Shown piece by piece: positions 5,238 to 6,050 of a DNA stretch of 6,050 bases. The notes beneath the pieces are model-generated. The model did not search any database. It was not told the DNA's origin and was given only the letters and a program-made list of their open reading frames with translations. A program made the translations under genes and the position numbers. Location: assembly GCA_031265005.1 (NCBI GenBank), contig JAISDD010000080.1, forward strand, positions 1 through 6,050, read 5' to 3'. The stretch is from Syntrophomonadaceae bacterium. GTDB taxonomy: Bacteria; Bacillota; Syntrophomonadia; Syntrophomonadales; Syntrophomonadaceae. How positions within the stretch are numbered: the first letter of the stretch is position 1; every line of letters begins with the position of its first letter.

Positions 5238-5429
5238 AAAGAGGCCTCTATTGATTATCGCGTAACCGAAACCCTCGCCGCTGCTGTTGCCGGGGCCGTA
5301 AGTATTATTAGCCTTTACGTTAAGGTTTATGAATCTTGCGAACCTGCCGCAGTTATAAATCCCGAGGTATATAATTTATGGGAAACAGACAAAGACTTGA
5401 ATTTTTCATGGAAACGGGAGGGCGCGCAC

Positions 5430-5948
5430 ATGGATGAAGTTATATTAGAAATCCTATCGGCTTATGGCTTGGAGGTTATCGTGATTGCCTTAATCATTAA
5501 TGTTTTAACGAACCTATTGAAAAAACCGATTAAGGCATATACGAGGCGCAGCGGGCGAAACCTTAATAAGTACATAAGTTTCATACCCATCGTCATGGGT
5601 TTTACGGGCGCGTCGCTGTATTACGGTTTTACCAAAGGCTGGGCGGTTTTGCGGGCTGACGAGGTTGTTTCCTTGGGAGTGAGCAGCGCGTCTTTGAGTT
5701 TGGCGATGTTCGCCATTATTGAGAAATTCATGCCCGAAAAGAAACAGGGCGCGGAAACGATAGTACCGAAAGTATCCGCCGACAATGAAAACCCGGCGGA
5801 AAGCATTCAGCAGGAAAATGAATCCGGCCAAGCGATGCCTGCATTGCCGACGGTTGAAAACGGCAGTGTCGGCGAAGTTCGGGAACGGATATCAAAGAAA
5901 ATTATACTCGGCCGCAAGCGGGAGGGCAACGATGAAACTGAAACTTAG
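5430..5948 (+). CDS. Small three-helix membrane protein, phage-holin-like
   Basis: GGGAGGG at 5416-5422, seven bases before ATG 5430, sets the start; the frame is open upstream to a TTG (5397) without a good site. The protein has 172 residues. Three hydrophobic segments lie at about 14-30 (LEVIVIALIINVLTNLL), 48-67 (YISFIPIVMGFTGASLYYGF) and 79-97 (VVSLGVSSASLSLAMFAII). The basic loop between the first two has KKPIKAYTRRSGR. Residues ~103-172 are a polar, acidic, probably disordered tail. This layout fits small holin-like proteins of clostridial phages, which permeabilise the membrane, but I cannot name a family and the long tail is unusual. It overlaps the next gene by 17 bases, so the two are translationally linked. 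A TATAAT at 5370-5375 could be its -10, without a good -35. Confidence 0.7.
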   Translation: MDEVILEILSAYGLEVIVIALIINVLTNLLKKPIKAYTRRSGRNLNKYISFIPIVMGFTGASLYYGFTKGWAVLRADEVVSLGVSSASLSLAMFAIIEKFMPEKKQGAETIVPKVSADNENPAESIQQENESGQAMPALPTVENGSVGEVRERISKKIILGRKREGNDETET

Positions 5949-6050
5949 GAAGCACAATTATTCGGGCAGGCTTATCGTATTCGAGGGGACGGACGGGGCG
6001 GGGAAGACGACGCTGATCAACTTGACGCGGGGATACCTTGCCGAAAGGCT
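5932..6050 (+). CDS. Thymidylate-kinase-like P-loop protein, N-terminal part only
   Basis: Only the first 39 codons lie in the window. GGAGG at 5921-5925, six bases before ATG 5932, gives a good start. The frame reads GRLIVFEGTDGAGKTTLI, a Walker A P-loop (GTDGAGKT) in the exact setting of dTMP kinase (xxIxFEGxDGxGKSTQ). The first 12 residues (MKLKLRKHNYSG) are a longer, basic lead than in housekeeping Tmk. This, with the gene's overlap with a holin-like gene, hints at a phage or accessory nucleotide kinase rather than the chromosomal enzyme. The expected reaction is phosphorylation of dTMP or another nucleotide. Family membership is likely; substrate is open because the lid and nucleotide-binding parts are outside the window. 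Confidence 0.75.
   Translation, partial: MKLKLRKHNYSGRLIVFEGTDGAGKTTLINLTRGYLAER

Noticed and set aside
1..6050. CRISPR array, tRNA or rRNA genes
   Set aside because: No regularly spaced repeats and no cloverleaf or rRNA-like sequence were seen on either strand.

Overview
The window looks like an accessory region of a low- to mid-GC Firmicute, probably an uncultured gut-type Clostridia member. The signs are AGGAGG-type ribosome binding sites, sigma-A promoters matching TTGACA/TATAAT, a DUF1871 gene, and Rhs/Hint polymorphic-toxin modules of the clostridial type. This assignment is inference; there is no rRNA or other marker gene.

Layout, left to right. Bases 1-274 hold nested dispersed-repeat palindromes and no convincing gene. 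A strong promoter bracketed by a perfect 14-bp inverted repeat (329-394) drives a 78-aa DUF1871 protein (415-651), a plausible immunity protein, which is followed by a terminator-like hairpin. Bases 689-1837 are the C-terminal end of an Rhs-type toxin: end of the core, a hydrophobic glycine-rich linker, a Hint (intein-like) domain and a roughly 93-aa unassigned toxin tip. It is split over three reading-frame segments. Bases 1838-2282 are mostly gene relics; the last one reads like the end of a second toxin tip and overlaps the start of an AT-rich putative immunity gene (2272-2838). Downstream lie a second, decayed Hint copy (2854-3268), another short toxin-tip fragment (3274-3450) and a third linker fragment (3528-3748). 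A consensus promoter then drives a four-helix membrane protein that is broken by two +1 frameshifts (3753-4264). A bidirectional terminator (4363-4401) closes this half.

The right end is different in character. It has a 5'-truncated parallel beta-helix protein on the minus strand (4422 to about 5375), a small three-helix holin-like membrane protein (5430-5948), and the first 39 codons of a thymidylate-kinase-like P-loop protein that overlaps it and runs off the window. This part could be phage-derived.

Taken together, the left two thirds look like the decaying downstream end of a polymorphic toxin locus. In such loci, displaced toxin tips and their immunity genes accumulate behind the active toxin gene, and homologous recombination between repeated linker and Hint segments can swap tips. 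The intact immunity-like genes, next to broken toxins, fit retention for protection against sister cells. Many of the frame breaks fall in short homopolymers, so sequencing error has to be excluded before calling all of them decay.
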